Of a stretch of 15,043 bases of DNA, positions 7,311 to 14,936 are shown one piece after another; positions within the stretch are counted from its first letter, which is position 1, and each line of letters starts with the position of its first letter. The notes under the pieces were generated by a model that was given only the letters and a program-made list of their open reading frames with translations, was not told the origin of the DNA and did not search any database. Where the stretch lies: the NCBI GenBank assembly GCA_934277655.1, contig CAKQVC010000020.1:1-15043 (forward strand), given 5' to 3'. Origin of the DNA: an uncultured Clostridia bacterium. GTDB taxonomy: Bacteria; Bacillota; Clostridia; Peptostreptococcales; Anaerovoracaceae. Both the position numbers and the translations under genes were made by a program.

Positions 7311-7805
7311 TTACTGCATCTGCATCATAGCCGGGGCTGCTGTCATGATGATCAATGAAAGGAGAAAAATCCCCATCGGAAAGCTCATCTTACTTTCTGC
7401 CAGCCGGATATTTTCCATGGCCATCTGTTTTCTTTCCTTCCACAGATTCTCTCCCTGCTGCGCCAGTTTATCCCACAAGTCCGTTCCCTTGTTCTGGTTC
7501 TCCAGAAGGATCGTTGCTGCACGGCTCAGTTCCTTTACATTGGACTGCCGCCCAAACTCATAAAATGCTTTAACAGGATTTTCCCCGGTTTCTTCCGCCT
7601 GCAGATATATCGAGTTTATTTTTTGAGTGAAATAATTTTTCCTGCTGTCATGTAGCTTTCCATAATTAACCGCAATCTGCGAAAAAGCTTCTGTTAAGAC
7701 CATTCCGCTGTTTAGAAGCAGCAGCAGCTGATTGATGAATCCCGGAAGTGTCATCAAAATATCTCGCTTCTCTTTTTCTCTTTCCTTTTTCTGCTTAGAA
7801 TTCAA
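7311..7805 (-). CDS. tadC: TadC-like type II secretion F-domain platform protein (short form)
   Basis: The protein is about 164 aa and carries a single GspF/T2SSF domain, seen as LPGFINQLLLLLNSGMVLTE and the later KMSFPMGIFLLSLIIMTAAP helix. It pairs with TadB to form the inner-membrane platform on which the CpaF motor acts. It lacks the N-terminal membrane helices of full-length TadC (usually close to 300 aa). No ATG opens the reading frame before the core domain. A TTG at 7805 has AAAGGA 9 bases upstream and overlaps the tadB stop by 11 bases. A TTG at 7814 is possible but sits directly on the ribosome site. The C-terminus ends right after the last helix. Confidence 0.82.
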   Translation of the reverse strand: MNSKQKKEREKEKRDILMTLPGFINQLLLLLNSGMVLTEAFSQIAVNYGKLHDSRKNYFTQKINSIYLQAEETGENPVKAFYEFGRQSNVKELSRAATILLENQNKGTDLWDKLAQQGENLWKERKQMAMENIRLAESKMSFPMGIFLLSLIIMTAAPAMMQMQ

Positions 7806-8544
7806 TTCTCGCAATCCTTTCTGTTATAGCAAGCCCCAGTGCCATCAAAGCTACCGCAAAGCTTGTTACCATCCTGCCGTCACCGGACATCCACATAGGT
7901 GCCATGTAGGCTGGTGCCGCCATACGCATAAGAAATACAATCACAAAAGGAGCTGCTACAACGATCCTCCCCTCGAAAGCTTTTTGTGTCATCAGACTTC
8001 GAAGTTCTGCCTGCATGCGGATTTCATCTCCAATCAGATTTGTCGCCTGGTTGATTGCCTGTATCATATTTCCTCCGGAACTTTTACAGTTTTCATATAC
8101 GTTCACGAACTCACTGATTTCCTCTAGTCCGCTTCTTTTCGCAAAATCCTGAAGAACCTCCAGATCCGTTTCATTTGCATTATCGATTCGCCGTACCATC
8201 TGCTCCAGTTCCTGTAGGATATAATCGGCTGTATCATATGTACTGCTGCAAAAGTCCTGTGCTTCTTTCAACGCCTGCGTCATATTCCGCCCTGCGGAAA
8301 AGGAAGATGCAATACTGTAAAGGAAATCCCGGAATTGATTCAGAAGTTTATTTTTTCGGTTACGTACGACCGCTCGTTTATAGCCTGGAAGTGCAAGGAC
8401 ACCTCCTGCCACTATCAGCAAGGCTCCAACTGTCAGACTGTTGTAAAACAGCCAGCCTGTAAAAAATCCCAGCAGACCGTCCACACCCCAGAAGAAAAGC
8501 TTTTCTTCAAGGGATAAATCCAAGCTGTCGTAACTGCCGCACAT
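7795..8544 (-). CDS. tadB: TadB-like type II secretion F-domain platform protein
   Basis: The 249-aa protein has a hydrophobic N-terminal region (about 17-55, probably two helices), a cytoplasmic helical GspF/T2SSF domain (about 68-190, with the FLYSIASSFSAGRNMTQAL and ENCKSSGGNMIQAIN repeats) and two C-terminal helices (about 193-213 and 225-243). TadB is the inner-membrane platform that works with CpaF and TadC to assemble Flp pili. An AAAGGAG ribosome site lies 6 bases before the ATG. The start lies inside the 3' end of cpaF (38-base overlap), a sign of tight coupling. Confidence 0.88.
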   Translation of the reverse strand: MCGSYDSLDLSLEEKLFFWGVDGLLGFFTGWLFYNSLTVGALLIVAGGVLALPGYKRAVVRNRKNKLLNQFRDFLYSIASSFSAGRNMTQALKEAQDFCSSTYDTADYILQELEQMVRRIDNANETDLEVLQDFAKRSGLEEISEFVNVYENCKSSGGNMIQAINQATNLIGDEIRMQAELRSLMTQKAFEGRIVVAAPFVIVFLMRMAAPAYMAPMWMSGDGRMVTSFAVALMALGLAITERIARIEF

Positions 8545-9784
8545 ACTGCACTCCTTTCAATCTGGCTTTTCTTATTTGCCCGAGTTTTTCTCCGGTCATC
8601 ATTAATCTTCCTGCCTCGTTTCGCTCCATCAATGACTTTAGCTGAAACTGTCCTTCTGTATATCCGGAAAGTTCGGATATTTCTGTTATTTTCCTTTTTC
8701 CGTCCGCGAACTTTTCAATATGCACCATAATATCGATTCCTTCTGCAATCTGTGCTCGGATTGCCTCTATATCCAGCGGCATTGCCATCAGATACATAGA
8801 CTCCAGTCTTTTTAACATTCCATGAGCAGAGTTCCCATGTCCTGTGCTGAGACTCCCGTCATGTCCGGTATTCATAGCATTCAGCATATCCATGACTTCT
8901 ACACCTCTAACCTCTCCGACAATGATCCGGTCTGGTCTCATACGCAAGCTGCTTCGGATCAGATCAGACATTGATACTCTGCCAAGTCCTGCCGAATTAC
9001 TGTTCCTGCACTCCATATGAACCACATTGATCAGATTATCCATTTTCAATTCCATGCTGTCTTCCACGATAATAACTCGCTCTTCCGATGGAATTGCTGC
9101 GGCCAGTGCGTTTAAAAGCGTTGTTTTTCCGGAAGATGTCCCTCCACTGACAAAGATGTTATATCCACAACAGACCAGAAGTTTCAAAAGCTGTCCGGCT
9201 TCTTCCGTCATGGTATCATTGGCGATCAGATCCTCCAGGCGCATGTAACGTTCTAAGAACTTTCGGATCGTCAGAATAGGCCCATTAATTGCAACGTTAT
9301 AATAAACTCCATTTACCCTGGATCCATTTTCCAGTCTCGCATCCACGATCGGATTCCGTTCATTGATTTCTCTGTGGACTTCGCCAACAATTGCTCTCAT
9401 GACGTCTTCCATCTCATTCCGCGAATCAAACGCAAGGTTGCTTTTTACAATTTGCCCTTTTTTCTCAATAAAAATATGTTCCGGTCCGTTTACCATAATT
9501 TCCGAGATCTCAGGATCTTCGATCAGCGGCGTAAGAATGCCTTGTTTTGATCTGGTTTTAAAGAAAATTTTATCTACGATCATATTCAGTTCTTCTGTAG
9601 AAAACATTGCCGTTTTCGGATCATCAAATATGATCTCGATAATCATTTCTCTTGCTTTTTCATCATTAAGTTGAAGCTGCTGCGCAAACCGCTTCCTGAC
9701 TTCTTTCATCTTTTCTATGCAAAACTGCTGCATGCTGGCAGTCCTGCTTTCTTCTGTTATTCTTTTTGTTTCCCATGCTGTCAT
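8507..9784 (-). CDS. cpaF: CpaF/TadA pilus assembly ATPase
   Basis: This is the cytoplasmic hexameric secretion ATPase (VirB11/GspE family) that powers Flp pilus assembly. In the 425-aa sequence Walker A is GGTSSGKT (214-221), the acidic box is IIVEDSMEL (238-246), Walker B is RIIVGEVRG (286-294) and the His box is NTGHDGSLSTGHGNS (305-319). The N-terminal domain (about 20-180) includes the ISEIMVNGP stretch typical of CpaF. All key residues look intact, so the motor should be active. The ATG overlaps the tadZ stop as ATGA, with AGAGG 7 bases upstream. TadB and TadC follow directly. Confidence 0.95.
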   Translation of the reverse strand: MTAWETKRITEESRTASMQQFCIEKMKEVRKRFAQQLQLNDEKAREMIIEIIFDDPKTAMFSTEELNMIVDKIFFKTRSKQGILTPLIEDPEISEIMVNGPEHIFIEKKGQIVKSNLAFDSRNEMEDVMRAIVGEVHREINERNPIVDARLENGSRVNGVYYNVAINGPILTIRKFLERYMRLEDLIANDTMTEEAGQLLKLLVCCGYNIFVSGGTSSGKTTLLNALAAAIPSEERVIIVEDSMELKMDNLINVVHMECRNSNSAGLGRVSMSDLIRSSLRMRPDRIIVGEVRGVEVMDMLNAMNTGHDGSLSTGHGNSAHGMLKRLESMYLMAMPLDIEAIRAQIAEGIDIMVHIEKFADGKRKITEISELSGYTEGQFQLKSLMERNEAGRLMMTGEKLGQIRKARLKGVQYVRQLRQLGFIP

Positions 9785-10845
9785 TGCACTGCCTCTTTCG
9801 CCACGATCCGCATTGCTCTGGCAAACGCCATATGCATGGAAATTTCTACATGGTTTTCTTCGCAGCGAAAACTTTCTTCATCTCTGGGAAGCCAAAACAG
9901 GTTTTCTGTCTCTTTAAAACATCCACACTGATTAAGCAATATGATCCTATCCGGATCTTCTTCCGTTTCCTTTTTTGCATTTTGAAGCAGAAATTCCGTC
10001 CTGCAATCCTGCCCGTTCAGGACATAAAAGACTTTATGCAGGGCTACATTTTCATCGCATCCTTTTCCATCCAGGATGATCGATGAAAAGGCATTCTCCT
10101 TTTCCAGATATCGCAGAAGCTGTTCTATGCCGCTTTGAATTCTTAAATAAAAAAGTCCATAGCGATCTTCTGCCATATAATTTTCAATGCAGAAACATTT
10201 TCCTTCCAGCAATAGAAACCCCAATTCCCTTGACGGTCGAAGCGGCATTTTTTCTCCTTCAAAATAAAGGGAATATCCCTTATCTTTACCCGTCCGGCTT
10301 CCTTGCTGGATATACAAAACTCTCTCACTGTCTCTGCCTGCCAGAATCCTGCCAAAGGTAATTGCTAAAGCCGTTGCTCCGCATCCGCCTGTCGCAGGCA
10401 GGAAACCATAAAGCATACTTTTTCCCTTTGCTCCCGGGACAAAACAGCCTTGTTCTGTCTGATAAACATCCACGATCATACGATAAATTTCCCGCAGAGC
10501 TGCCATGGAATCCAGTCTGCGGTAAGTCTCAGCAGCTTTGGGCTGCACCGCTGCTTCATCAGTAAAAACACCCGTATATTCCATTTCTTTTCCCTGCATC
10601 AGAAGTATCGCTTTCCTTCCGATTCTTTCTGCCATATAGATCCGGTCTGTCAGATAAACATCGCCTTCCCAGTGTTCTGCTACACGACACAGCTTTGCAT
10701 GATGCGAATTATCTGAAGGATCCGCAAAAGCTTCATGATCCGCCATGGTTATAAAAAGATGTTTTCCTGTTATCGCAAGCCCTTTTGCCAATTGTCTGCC
10801 ATAAGCGGATTCTCTTGTGTCAATGGTCAGTCTGATCTTTTTCAT
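9781..10845 (-). CDS. tadZ: TadZ/CpaE-like pilus localisation protein with a degenerate P-loop
   Basis: The 354-aa protein has an N-terminal alpha/beta region (about 1-130) compatible with the receiver-like domain of TadZ, and a MinD/ParA-like ATPase fold from about 143. TadZ proteins place the Tad machine, often at a cell pole; a TadZ of Eubacterium rectale, a likely relative of this organism, has a solved structure. The deviant Walker A at 150-158 reads PATGGCGAT: the expected Lys of GGxGKT is Ala157. The following MinD-type Asp position is also not obvious (VLYIQQGSRT), while a later Walker-B-like IILDG (256-260) remains. It may therefore not hydrolyse ATP. AGAGGTG lies 6 bases before the ATG. 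It is the first gene after the predicted operon promoter. Confidence 0.8.
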   Translation of the reverse strand: MKKIRLTIDTRESAYGRQLAKGLAITGKHLFITMADHEAFADPSDNSHHAKLCRVAEHWEGDVYLTDRIYMAERIGRKAILLMQGKEMEYTGVFTDEAAVQPKAAETYRRLDSMAALREIYRMIVDVYQTEQGCFVPGAKGKSMLYGFLPATGGCGATALAITFGRILAGRDSERVLYIQQGSRTGKDKGYSLYFEGEKMPLRPSRELGFLLLEGKCFCIENYMAEDRYGLFYLRIQSGIEQLLRYLEKENAFSSIILDGKGCDENVALHKVFYVLNGQDCRTEFLLQNAKKETEEDPDRIILLNQCGCFKETENLFWLPRDEESFRCEENHVEISMHMAFARAMRIVAKEAVQ

Positions 10846-10881
10846 ATCCCACCTCTATAGCTGTTATATATTTACAGTTAT

Positions 10882-10910
10882 AATTTACAATACGTTCCGC
10901 TGATTGTCAA
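10882..10910 (-). promoter_or_regulatory. Predicted sigma-A promoter of the tad operon
   Basis: On the minus strand a perfect -35 TTGACA (10905-10910) is separated by 17 bases from TAAATT (10882-10887, 4/6 match). An A/T-rich stretch lies just upstream (10911-10980), as in UP elements. Transcription would start near 10875, giving a leader of about 30 bases before tadZ. There is no hairpin between tepA and this promoter, so some read-through from tepA is possible. Confidence 0.6.
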
Positions 10911-10981
10911 GAATTATTTTACATTTTATTAATATTTTCCTAGTAAATTTTATCTAATATCCCTCTTATTTTTCCATTTCA

Positions 10982-11683
10982 TCATTCGTGGAATGCTATG
11001 AGTTCCCGTAATTTTTTCAAGGCACTGCTCAGATTTCCTACTTTGTCTATCAATCCCATGGCCGCCGCCTCCGGCCCAAACAGAAGCGTTCCGACATCGT
11101 TAGCCATATTGGAAGTACAGTTCATTTTTTCTTCAATCTGCCTGCGTGATGCCTGTGAATGTTCAACGATGAAATCTACCACCCGCTCCTGTGTTTTTTT
11201 CATATATTCAAATGTCGGTTCTGCCGTGATCAAGGTTCCGCTTGTCCGGATCGGATGTAAAGTCATGGTTGCAGATTTTGCTACGAACGAATAATCTGCT
11301 GATACCGCCAGAGGAATGCCGATGCTGTGACCACCACCGATGACCAGCGAGACTGTCGGTTTGGATATTCCCGCAACCAGCTCTGACAATGCCAGCCCAG
11401 CCTCCACATCTCCACCTACGGTGTTCAGGATCAACAGTAGACCTTTGATGGATGGATTTTCTTCCACGGCAATCAATTCCGGGATCAAATGCTCGTATTT
11501 GGTCGTTTTGTTGTCTTGCGGAAGTACGGAATGTCCCTCTATACTTCCGATAATACTGATATACTGAAGTTCACTCTTAAATTCTGTTCCTCCGGTCAAA
11601 AGACCCAGTTCTTTTATCATCTCGGCAGCATCGCCCGCAGTCTGGCTTTTTTCGTCCTTTTCCTTTTCGTTTTCGTTAATCAT
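10982..11683 (-). CDS. tepA: TepA (YmfB)-type ClpP-like serine protease homologue
   Basis: The 233-aa ClpP-fold protein matches B. subtilis TepA/YmfB closely by eye: the stretches NKTTKYEHLIPELIA, LILNTVGGDVEAGLAL and IGGGHSIGIPLAVSADYSF are all recognisable. The likely catalytic residues are Ser120 (GGHSIG), His143 (MTLHPI) and perhaps Asp196 (ANDVGT). TepA has been linked to protein translocation and spore development; its substrate is not established. There is no signal peptide. The N-terminus is a short charged tail. AAAGGA lies 8 bases before the ATG. It is divergent from the ymxH-type gene and has its own promoter. Confidence 0.88.
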   Translation of the reverse strand: MINENEKEKDEKSQTAGDAAEMIKELGLLTGGTEFKSELQYISIIGSIEGHSVLPQDNKTTKYEHLIPELIAVEENPSIKGLLLILNTVGGDVEAGLALSELVAGISKPTVSLVIGGGHSIGIPLAVSADYSFVAKSATMTLHPIRTSGTLITAEPTFEYMKKTQERVVDFIVEHSQASRRQIEEKMNCTSNMANDVGTLLFGPEAAAMGLIDKVGNLSSALKKLRELIAFHE

Positions 11684-11711
11684 ATTTTAATTCCTTTCCT
11701 CGTAAAATAGC

Positions 11712-11740
11712 ATTACAAAATTACCCTTATTATGTGTAAA
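11712..11740 (-). promoter_or_regulatory. Predicted sigma-A promoter of tepA
   Basis: On the minus strand TTTACA (11735-11740, 5/6) is followed after exactly 17 bases by TGTAAT (11712-11717, 5/6). Transcription would start near 11705, just ahead of the tepA ribosome site. The -35 element overlaps the ribosome site of the divergent ymxH-type gene on the other strand. Confidence 0.6.
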
Positions 11741-11753
11741 GGAGCTTTTGTTT

Positions 11754-11984
11754 ATGCTTTTAAGCGAAATCGGCGATAAAGAAATTGTAGACATTGCAAA
11801 CGGCAGCATGCACGGCCGTCTCTGGGATGCAGAAATTATTTTCGATGAACGAAATGGAAAAATTGCCTCCCTCATGGTACCGGATTTTCAGGGGAGCAAA
11901 ACACGATTTAAAGAAGATTTGCAGCTTCCATGGAATTCGATTATAATAGTAGGAGAAGATATGATCATATTCAGATCCCGCTGA
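11754..11984 (+). CDS. YlmC/YmxH family sporulation protein (PRC-barrel)
   Basis: The 76-aa protein begins MLLSEIGDKEIVDIANGSMH, the typical opening of YlmC/YmxH proteins, and has the small beta-barrel pattern (GRLWDAEIIFDERNGKIASLMVP). The family is common in spore-forming Firmicutes and linked to sporulation, but its molecular role is unknown. The ATG at 11754 lies 9 bases after AAAGGAG; a TTG two codons earlier is less likely. No clear promoter could be seen upstream. Confidence 0.85.
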   Translation: MLLSEIGDKEIVDIANGSMHGRLWDAEIIFDERNGKIASLMVPDFQGSKTRFKEDLQLPWNSIIIVGEDMIIFRSR

Positions 11985-12070
11985 TCTATGCAGTGCTTGT
12001 CTTTTGATCTGTCAGACATTTTTTAGTTTGATAAGTCTTAAAAAAATTACAGGGAAGGAGATATGCTGCC

Positions 12071-13090
12071 ATGAAAACCAGATTCCTGCACACAAAAAAT
12101 ACATCTGAAAGTTCTTCAGATCCACCGGCCTTCTCACCTCGCAAAAAACATCTGTCCAGGTTTCTCATTTTAACCATTGCTGCTTTGGTTGTTGTCGGTG
12201 TTCTTTACAGTGTTGAAAGCTATATTCTGAAGGAAAACGACCTTGGCGGAATATTTTGCGAAGAAAAGAAAGAATATAAGACAGGTGTGCAGGATGTGTT
12301 TTTGGAAAGGAAGGACGGTACTTACACCTATGCCGAGATGATCTATCCGAAAAAATATGAGGGTGCAATGCCCCTGGTGGTGATTGGACACGGTTTTAAA
12401 GGCAATCTGAACAGCGGAGGTGCCCGGGAACTTTCGCAGAGGCTGGCAGCTTCCGGAACTGCAGCAATCCGTATGGATTTCAATCCAAGAGTTGCACCAG
12501 ATCCAGATGCCAAAAAGACTGGATGCTATGATTTAAATTCTATGAAAGATGATATGCTTGCTGCAATTGGTTATGCACGAGGTCATTTTGAAATCGACGC
12601 CGGGCGGATTGGATTGTATGCCCGCAGCATGGGCGGAAGAGTGGTTATGACGATGGCGAATGAAAATTACGGCGGTTATAACTATCGAGCACTTGCTATG
12701 GTCGCTCCCGCCGGAAATGAAACCGCCATGATCGATTATGCAGGCGGGCGTCAAGCATGGGAAAAGCTGAAAAAGCAAGCGGAGGCTGCCGGTGCAATAT
12801 CGTATCAAGGGCTCAAGCTAAGCCCTGAGTGGTTTCGCGAATTCGAAGAATATAATCCATGTGACTATGGCTATCAGTTTGGAAACAAACCGGTTCTGGT
12901 CATTTGCAATACTCTGGATTATGTTGTTTCTCCTGATACCAGCAAAGAATGTGCCGCCGCATATGAAAACAGCCGTGTTATTGAGGTTACGACCAACAAT
13001 TACCACGGCTATGAAATGAGCTATAAAACTTCCGAATTAAAAAACTATCTGATGGGAGAAATCGTTGATTTTTTCTCTGCGAATCTGTAA
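12071..13090 (+). CDS. Membrane-anchored alpha/beta hydrolase (esterase-like)
   Basis: The 339-aa protein has a basic N-terminus and one membrane helix (about 29-50), so the hydrolase domain should face outside. It shows an oxyanion-hole HGFKGN motif (107-112), a nucleophile elbow ARSMG with Ser186, and likely Asp283 (NTLDYV) and His312 (NNYHGYE). The overall pattern resembles feruloyl- or carboxyl-esterase-like hydrolases, but the substrate cannot be read from sequence. The elbow has Ala at the usual first Gly (A-x-S-x-G). GGAAGGAG lies about 10 bases before the ATG. The stop codon is immediately next to the stop of the convergent Na/Pi gene. Confidence 0.85.
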   Translation: MKTRFLHTKNTSESSSDPPAFSPRKKHLSRFLILTIAALVVVGVLYSVESYILKENDLGGIFCEEKKEYKTGVQDVFLERKDGTYTYAEMIYPKKYEGAMPLVVIGHGFKGNLNSGGARELSQRLAASGTAAIRMDFNPRVAPDPDAKKTGCYDLNSMKDDMLAAIGYARGHFEIDAGRIGLYARSMGGRVVMTMANENYGGYNYRALAMVAPAGNETAMIDYAGGRQAWEKLKKQAEAAGAISYQGLKLSPEWFREFEEYNPCDYGYQFGNKPVLVICNTLDYVVSPDTSKECAAAYENSRVIEVTTNNYHGYEMSYKTSELKNYLMGEIVDFFSANL

Positions 13091-13097
13091 TTACAGA
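13084..13097. repeat. 14-bp perfect palindrome across two abutting stop codons
   Basis: TCTGTAATTACAGA is a perfect palindrome centred between the TAA of the rightward hydrolase (13088-13090) and the TAA of the leftward Na/Pi gene (13091-13093). No U-tract follows on either strand, so it does not look like an intrinsic terminator. Confidence 0.7.
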
Positions 13098-14860
13098 GGT
13101 TCCGGAAGGGCATATTTCTTTTCATAAGTACGCACCTTTTCTTCAAAGCTTTCTCTGTCATATTTTTTCAATCGGATTACATACTTGTGCATATCGAATT
13201 CATTTCTGGAGGTTTCGATCACACATACTGCAAGATTGGAACAATGGTCGGCAACTCTTTCCAGATTCGTTCCCATATCGGAAAGAATGAATCCAAGTTC
13301 AATGGTACACTGACCTTTTTTTAATCGTTCAATATGGCGGTTTTTCACGTCTGCATGAATGACATCAATGACTTCCTCCAAAGGTTCAACCTCCGATGCC
13401 AAACTGCTGTCTGCACGGATAAAGGAATCTGTCGCCATGGTTACAATTTCTCTGACTGCATTCATATAAACCGCAATTTCTCTTTTTGCAGCCGGGGAAA
13501 ATTCCAGATTTTTTTCGTTCAGCTCTTCTGCACTTTCCGCAAGGTTTCTCGCATGGTCTGAAATTCGTTCCAGATCTCCGATATTATGAAGAATCATGTT
13601 TACCACACGGCTGTCCTGTGCCGTAAGATTTTTTTGTTCCAGCTTAATAATATAGTCGCCTAATACGTCCTCGTATTTATCAATTTTCTTTTCAATCTGC
13701 TTTACATGTGTGACTTCCTCTTCTGAATAGGTTTCAAACAGATGCATTGCAGAAAAAATACATTCCTGTGCCATATCTGCCATTTTCGTTGCAACTAGCT
13801 GGCACTGGCCGGCAGCAACAGAAGGTGTTTCCAGAAATCTCTCGTCCAAAAGACTTAACGTTTCGTCTGTGGCTTTTTCTTTTTTTTCATCCTTTACCAG
13901 GAAATTTGCCAGTTTTTCCAGCTGCTTATAGAATGGAAGCAGCAGACAGGTTGAAAATATATTGAAAATGCTATGAATGATGGCAATGTTTGCCGGATCG
14001 ACCCGGTCTCCCATAAACCCGAAATTCATTACTGCATTTAAGGTATAGAACAGCGCCAAAAATGCAATGGTTCCGATGATGTTAAATGACAAGTGAACTG
14101 CTGCAACACGCTTGGCTCCTTTGTTTGCTCCAATAGCAGAAAGAATTGCCGTCACGCAGGTTCCGATGTTCTGCCCCATAATAATCGGAATGGCTGTTCC
14201 GTAAGTAACGGAGCCTGTCTTACAAAGTGCCTGCAGAATACCAACCGATGCGGAGGAACTTTGGATCGCTGCTGTAAATATTGCTCCGGCAGCAACCCCA
14301 AGTACAGGATTGGAAAACATAGTCAGAACACTGGTAAACTCCGGCACATCTTTTAATGGTTCTACGGCCGAACTCATCGTTTCCATTCCGTACATCAATA
14401 CCGAAAATCCGATCAAGATCAGACCGATATTATGCTTTTTCTCATCTTTCAGGAACATCATGAAGACGATCGCAACCGCTGCCAAGATCGGCGAAAAGGA
14501 AGATGGCTTAAGCATCTGAATGAACAAGCTGCTGCCATCGATTGCAGACAGGCTTAACAGCCATGCAGTAACCGTTGTTCCGATGTTTGCTCCCATGATG
14601 ACCGGAATTGCCTGACTAAGCTGCATAATGCCGGAATTCACGAAACCTACCAGCATAACCGTCGTGGCTGAAGAACTTTGAATGACTGCTGTTACCAGGC
14701 ATCCCAGCAGAACGCCGCGCGGCACACTGGATGTCATATTCCGCAGAACCTGTTCCAGTTTACTCCCGGATGCTTTCGTCAATCCGTTTCCCATCGTATC
14801 CATACCAAAGAGGAACAGACAAAGTCCTCCGACAAGCTGCAATACTCCAAAAATATCCAT
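13091..14860 (-). CDS. Na/Pi cotransporter family protein with C-terminal PhoU-like domain
   Basis: The 589-aa protein has two Na/Pi-cotransporter repeats, each with the signature QSSSA (61-65, QSSSATT; 200-204, QSSSAS) and a GxNIGT motif (90-95, 229-234) within several membrane helices (about 1-310). A cytoplasmic helical region follows (about 340-565), with two PhoU-like halves seen in the NMILHNIGDLERISDHARNL and DMGTNLERVADHCSNLAV stretches. It should carry out sodium-driven phosphate transport, possibly regulated by its own PhoU part. The start at 14860 is chosen because GGGAG lies 7 bases upstream and the protein then begins directly with the first helix. The longer form from 14920 would start on the predicted -10 element. 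Confidence 0.93.
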   Translation of the reverse strand: MDIFGVLQLVGGLCLFLFGMDTMGNGLTKASGSKLEQVLRNMTSSVPRGVLLGCLVTAVIQSSSATTVMLVGFVNSGIMQLSQAIPVIMGANIGTTVTAWLLSLSAIDGSSLFIQMLKPSSFSPILAAVAIVFMMFLKDEKKHNIGLILIGFSVLMYGMETMSSAVEPLKDVPEFTSVLTMFSNPVLGVAAGAIFTAAIQSSSASVGILQALCKTGSVTYGTAIPIIMGQNIGTCVTAILSAIGANKGAKRVAAVHLSFNIIGTIAFLALFYTLNAVMNFGFMGDRVDPANIAIIHSIFNIFSTCLLLPFYKQLEKLANFLVKDEKKEKATDETLSLLDERFLETPSVAAGQCQLVATKMADMAQECIFSAMHLFETYSEEEVTHVKQIEKKIDKYEDVLGDYIIKLEQKNLTAQDSRVVNMILHNIGDLERISDHARNLAESAEELNEKNLEFSPAAKREIAVYMNAVREIVTMATDSFIRADSSLASEVEPLEEVIDVIHADVKNRHIERLKKGQCTIELGFILSDMGTNLERVADHCSNLAVCVIETSRNEFDMHKYVIRLKKYDRESFEEKVRTYEKKYALPEPL

Positions 14861-14918
14861 TACGTTTCTCCCTTGTTTTACATATCTTTTTCTTTTTTTG
14901 ACTCTCTTTACATATTCC

Positions 14919-14924
14919 ATTGTA
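14919..14924 (-). promoter_or_regulatory. Predicted -10 element of the Na/Pi gene
   Basis: TACAAT on the minus strand matches TATAAT at 5 of 6 positions. There is no matching -35 hexamer, as is usual for activator-dependent promoters. Transcription would start near 14912, about 50 bases before the start codon. Confidence 0.5.
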
Positions 14925-14936
14925 ACGTGACAGGGA

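Noticed and set aside
11999..12025. Possible terminator after the ymxH-type gene
   Set aside because: The stem is only 3+3 bp with a bulge before a T-run, too weak to call.
13081..13105. Bidirectional terminator at the convergent junction
   Set aside because: The palindrome and a 5-bp CTCTG/CAGAG pair are present, but no U-tract follows in either direction.
14861..14920. Longer Na/Pi start adding 20 basic residues
   Set aside because: The ATG at 14920 lies on the predicted -10 element, and the strong GGGAG site supports 14860.
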